This document shows, in pieces, positions 61,550 through 64,000 of a DNA stretch of 64,000 nucleotides (within the stretch, counting starts at the first letter, position 1; every line of letters starts with the position of its first letter). The DNA is from Aquimarina sp. MMG016 (GTDB lineage: Bacteria; Bacteroidota; Bacteroidia; Flavobacteriales; Flavobacteriaceae), in assembly GCF_018100805.1 (NCBI RefSeq), contig NZ_JAGJEA010000015.1, forward strand, positions 1 to 64,000, read 5' to 3'. The notes under the pieces were generated by a model. That model had not been told where the DNA came from. It was given only the letters and a program-made list of their open reading frames with translations, and did no database searches. Position numbers and translations under genes: made by a program.

Positions 61550-62479
61550 ATGGCTGGAGAATTTGTGATTAACGGAGCCACCCTAAAATGCCCTCTATGC
61601 TCTAGCAGTGGAAAATTAATGGTATCTCATGCTCAGGTACAAATGCAAGATACACAGTGGGCAACGGATGCAGACAAAGGTAAAGCAAATCTTGTATTTG
61701 GTGGAGTATGTAAAAAATGGAGAAAAAGCCCTCCTCCTTGTGCCAGTGTAATTGCTCCTACAAAATGGAAACGAACAGCAGATAGTGTAGCTGTAGATGG
61801 CCGATTAGCCCTTTTAAGTGGATCAACAATTAAATGTGCTACAGGAGGTGTACCTATATCTATTACTAACACTGCACAAATCGATATCCCAACAGATTTA
61901 CCTGATATAGAAGAAAATGAGGAAGAAGTCCTAGAAGAAAATACCCCCCCTTGGATGCCAATAGCAAAAGGAGAGATGGGAGTAGAAGAAGTAATCGGTG
62001 ACAGTCATAATCCAAGAGTGATCGAATATCATGATGCAGCTGGTTATAACTCTTCTTTAATGGGAAGAGAAATATCTGATGATAAAAGAGATCCATGGTG
62101 TGGATCCTTCGTTTATTGGTGTTTAAAACAATCAGGAATTCCAGAAAATCTTTTGAGTAATACTGGTTACAGAGCCTATTCTTGGGAAAGTTGGGGAAAA
62201 GGGGTTAGTGAACCTGGATATGGTGCCATTGTTGTTTTAAATTATAGCCATGTAGGATTTGTAGCAGGAAAAAAAGGAAATAGTCTAGTTGTTTTAGGAG
62301 GTAACCAAAAAGGAGGTGATAATACAACAAATGGTAAAGTATGTTATACCATAGCTGATCCGGCCAATGTAAAAGCATACAGATATCCGTCTGATTATGA
62401 AGTAACAGAAAATCATTATGAACTTGAAGAAATTGACACAAATGCTGATGCTGATGATTATGATTCCAGTCATTCATAG
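61550..62479 (+). CDS. PAAR-like (DUF4280) protein fused to a CHAP/NlpC-type peptidase domain, probable T6SS effector
   Basis: A 309-residue protein. The N-terminal ~112 residues are a PAAR-like/DUF4280 tip domain with cysteines (ATLKCPLCSS, VCKKW, PPPCASV, STIKCATGG) that can bind a metal at the spike apex. After an acidic linker (about 115-145) comes a TIGR02594-like CHAP/NlpC-P60 domain (about 150-282): catalytic Cys184 in DPWCGSFVYW, His234 in YSHVGFVAG and a third polar residue near Asn252 (GGNQ). The predicted activity is hydrolysis of peptidoglycan amide bonds in a target cell. The last 20 codons overlap the start of the next gene in another frame. Confidence 0.85.
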   Translation: MAGEFVINGATLKCPLCSSSGKLMVSHAQVQMQDTQWATDADKGKANLVFGGVCKKWRKSPPPCASVIAPTKWKRTADSVAVDGRLALLSGSTIKCATGGVPISITNTAQIDIPTDLPDIEENEEEVLEENTPPWMPIAKGEMGVEEVIGDSHNPRVIEYHDAAGYNSSLMGREISDDKRDPWCGSFVYWCLKQSGIPENLLSNTGYRAYSWESWGKGVSEPGYGAIVVLNYSHVGFVAGKKGNSLVVLGGNQKGGDNTTNGKVCYTIADPANVKAYRYPSDYEVTENHYELEEIDTNADADDYDSSHS

Positions 62480-63047
62480 CTGTGCAAAAAAAAATAAAAT
62501 AATTGCCATTAGCAATCATAAAAAAGCGATAGATAATCAAAATAGTCTTTGTGATGATAGGATATCAAAAGGATCTTTTAATGTGCTATGCAAGAAATGG
62601 CAATCGAACACTATTGTCTTATCTAAGTCCACATATTCGCAAGGTGAAAAATTGTTTGTTGAAATATTTCCAGGTAACAATCAATATAATAATATTCTTA
62701 TCCATACAGATAGCATAACCAATTGTCCTGTAGACTTTTTTATCGAATATCTTGATAATTCTTTTGAACTAACAGATTTGGATAATAACGGAATAGAGGA
62801 AATTACGTTTGTATACCAAAAAGCCTGTAGAGGTGGTATTGAACCAGCTGATTTAAGGCTTATAAAAATAGAAGGAGATGATATATATACTATTTACGGC
62901 AAAAGGATTTTAGCTATGGATGCAAAACAACATGACTTCCAGAAAAAAAGAGATAATTATACGGTAAGCAAAAAATTTGCAAAAGCTCCACAAGTCTTTC
63001 TAAATCATTCAAAAAAGAAATGGGAAGAATTTTTAATCGAACACTAA
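62418..63047 (+). CDS. M949_RS01915-like lipoprotein, candidate immunity protein
   Basis: A 209-residue lipoprotein. The signal (MNLKKLTQMLMLMIMIPVIHSC, read as two blocks: basic start, then Met/Leu/Ile run, lipid Cys22) is encoded over the last 62 bases of the effector gene in a different frame. The mature part has the block FELTDLDNNGIEEITFVYQ and KACRGGIEPADLRLI, which I recognise as the M949_RS01915 family (named from Riemerella, with a surface polysaccharide annotation that is poorly founded). A lipoprotein facing the periplasm right after a peptidoglycan-cleaving effector fits an immunity protein. That role is inferred from position. Confidence 0.75.
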   Translation: MNLKKLTQMLMLMIMIPVIHSCAKKNKIIAISNHKKAIDNQNSLCDDRISKGSFNVLCKKWQSNTIVLSKSTYSQGEKLFVEIFPGNNQYNNILIHTDSITNCPVDFFIEYLDNSFELTDLDNNGIEEITFVYQKACRGGIEPADLRLIKIEGDDIYTIYGKRILAMDAKQHDFQKKRDNYTVSKKFAKAPQVFLNHSKKKWEEFLIEH

Positions 63048-63066
63048 CTATCCAAAAAGACTTATA

Positions 63067-64000
63067 ATGGCGACCGAAACACAAGAATCTACGACAACAA
63101 CATCTGAGTCAGAATCTCCTGCTCACGGTGCTAATATGACTACAATTTGTACTAATGAAGCTGAAGAACTTAATATCAATTTAACTGGAGAAATTAGATT
63201 ACATTTCCTAAGATACGGGTTATTACCAAAACATAATAAAGAGGATTGGACCGTGGTATCATCAAAAGGTGTTACAGATGGTGATGATTTTATTGAGCTT
63301 ACGGAAAAAGCTCAATACATAAGCGAAATAGATGCTATCAACCTTGAACATTTTGAAATAATTAGAACTACTTTGCACTCTGGATATCTTTATATCATAG
63401 ACGAAAATGCACAGACTATTCCTGATATGAAGGATATTTACCACGAATATCAAATCGATATTAACGGACAATATAAATGGGTAAAATATAAGGACGGTAA
63501 TATTGGACAGGACATTAGAACACCAGAAGAGAATATCGAACATTCAAAAGAGTTTACTGAAATCAATGAACATACAGGAAAACCTTATCATAAATGGATT
63601 TGTTTTAGTCAGGTGCAGTGGTCGTGGGAGTATCTTCAAGATATGATTAGCAAAAAGGAACTTCGTGAACAAAGAATGATCGAAATTCATTTACAGCCTT
63701 TCGAGGGAGATTCTCCCAGCTCTAGCATGTCCTATCCAAATGCTTTGCCATACTCTGATATCCAGATTGCACATAGTCACCATAAAGAAAGCTGTTCTTC
63801 TTGGATACAAAATATACTAGAAACCATAGACTCTTATCAGCAACCTCCACCGGGGCATACTCAAGCTCCTCATAAAAAAAGAGATCTTTTCATTACACTA
63901 CCTGATCCTATTGGTTGTCTTTTTGATGTTACCATGGCAACTGCAACAGAAATTGCTAACCTAAGAGCAAACATTGAAGCGATGCGTACTGGAAGAGATC
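63067..64000 (+). CDS. VasX-like T6SS effector, N-terminal part, cut by the window end
   Basis: An open frame of 311 codons from the ATG at 63067, 19 bases after the preceding stop, with no stop before the window edge. The N-terminal ~20 residues are Thr/Ser-rich. Then come the blocks IRLHFLRYGLLPK (about 43), FEIIRTTLHSGYLYIIDE (about 98) and LPDPIGCLFDV (about 278), which resemble the conserved N-terminal region of VasX/BTH_I2691-type effectors. Known VasX proteins go on to a colicin-like pore-forming C-terminal half, not visible here. It lies in line with vgrG and the PAAR-like effector, so it is probably a second cargo of the same spike. Confidence 0.6.
   Translation, partial: MATETQESTTTTSESESPAHGANMTTICTNEAEELNINLTGEIRLHFLRYGLLPKHNKEDWTVVSSKGVTDGDDFIELTEKAQYISEIDAINLEHFEIIRTTLHSGYLYIIDENAQTIPDMKDIYHEYQIDINGQYKWVKYKDGNIGQDIRTPEENIEHSKEFTEINEHTGKPYHKWICFSQVQWSWEYLQDMISKKELREQRMIEIHLQPFEGDSPSSSMSYPNALPYSDIQIAHSHHKESCSSWIQNILETIDSYQQPPPGHTQAPHKKRDLFITLPDPIGCLFDVTMATATEIANLRANIEAMRTGRD

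Noticed and set aside
61633..62540. Minus-strand frames opposite the PAAR-CHAP gene
   Set aside because: They are shadows of the effector and immunity genes, His/Leu-rich as expected from antisense of Asp/Glu codons.
63262..63543. 93-residue minus-strand frame near the right end
   Set aside because: It overlaps the VasX-like open frame, which has coherent family blocks and continues to the window edge.
58929..64000. Extracellular contractile injection system instead of T6SS
   Set aside because: VgrG with a full gp27/gp5 architecture plus PAAR-CHAP and VasX-like cargo fits a T6SS effector island; no eCIS sheath, tube or ATPase gene is present. It cannot be fully excluded from this window alone.
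1..64000. tRNA, rRNA, CRISPR arrays, insertion sequences, prophage
   Set aside because: I saw no cloverleaf-like tRNA segment, no rRNA-like conserved stretch, no regularly spaced direct repeats, no transposase and no phage structural gene.

Overview
The window is a contiguous piece of a low-GC Bacteroidota chromosome, most likely a marine member of the Flavobacteriaceae (an Aquimarina-like genome is my guess; no sequence comparison was possible). The evidence is: type IX secretion C-terminal sorting domains on three large secreted proteins, a GLPGLI-family protein, a LETM1-related biofilm-type protein, many SPII lipoproteins, tandem 2TM-domain proteins, A-rich leaders without Shine-Dalgarno sequences, and several TAnnTTTG promoter elements. 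I saw no rRNA, tRNA, CRISPR array, transposase or integrase.

Layout. 1-4.1 kb: five small unrelated hypothetical genes on the + strand with partly related spacers, an accessory, gene-cassette-like stretch. 4.1-15.2 kb: an OafA-type acyltransferase, a small secreted protein next to a LytS/LytTR two-component pair, then a T9SS-secreted purple-acid-phosphatase-like enzyme and a T9SS-secreted M36 metalloprotease, each with a clear terminator. 15.6-26.4 kb: a YdeI-like protein, two LVIVD-type lipoproteins, a lipoprotein Cu/Zn superoxide dismutase, a tyrosine-decarboxylase-like PLP enzyme behind a His-rich lipoprotein, a Cys-rich lipoprotein, a LETM1-related protein, and an ECF sigma factor with its membrane partner. 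26.6-36.3 kb: type II NADH dehydrogenase, GLPGLI protein, then a long + strand run of TonB-dependent receptor, DUF2141 protein, TPR-like protein, a sensor kinase carrying a C-terminal 2TM domain, five stand-alone 2TM proteins and a LytTR response regulator.

36.3-48 kb: a T9SS type B adhesin-like protein, a PlsC-like acyltransferase, a NUDIX CoA pyrophosphatase overlapping head-to-head with a cyclophilin lipoprotein, an RDD protein, and a tightly packed SpoIIM - membrane protein - DUF4129 - DUF4350 - MoxR - DUF58 operon in which three genes start with TTG. 48-58.4 kb: a second DUF2141 protein, OxyR with both redox cysteines, AIM24-family and DUF4442 proteins, then a membrane/envelope-stress type cluster (DUF4870, M50-like protease, PadR, PspC, head-GIN protein) and two further secreted proteins, one of them another DUF2807-like protein. 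58.5-64 kb: a type VI secretion spike/effector island: vgrG, an unknown gene that may be an adaptor, a PAAR-like protein fused to a CHAP/NlpC-type peptidase, a lipoprotein whose signal peptide is encoded inside the end of the effector gene (candidate immunity protein), and the first 311 codons of a VasX-like effector cut by the window edge.

The strongest candidates for something under-described are the effector/lipoprotein overlap and the adaptor-like gene in the T6SS island, and the 2TM array between sensor kinase and regulator.
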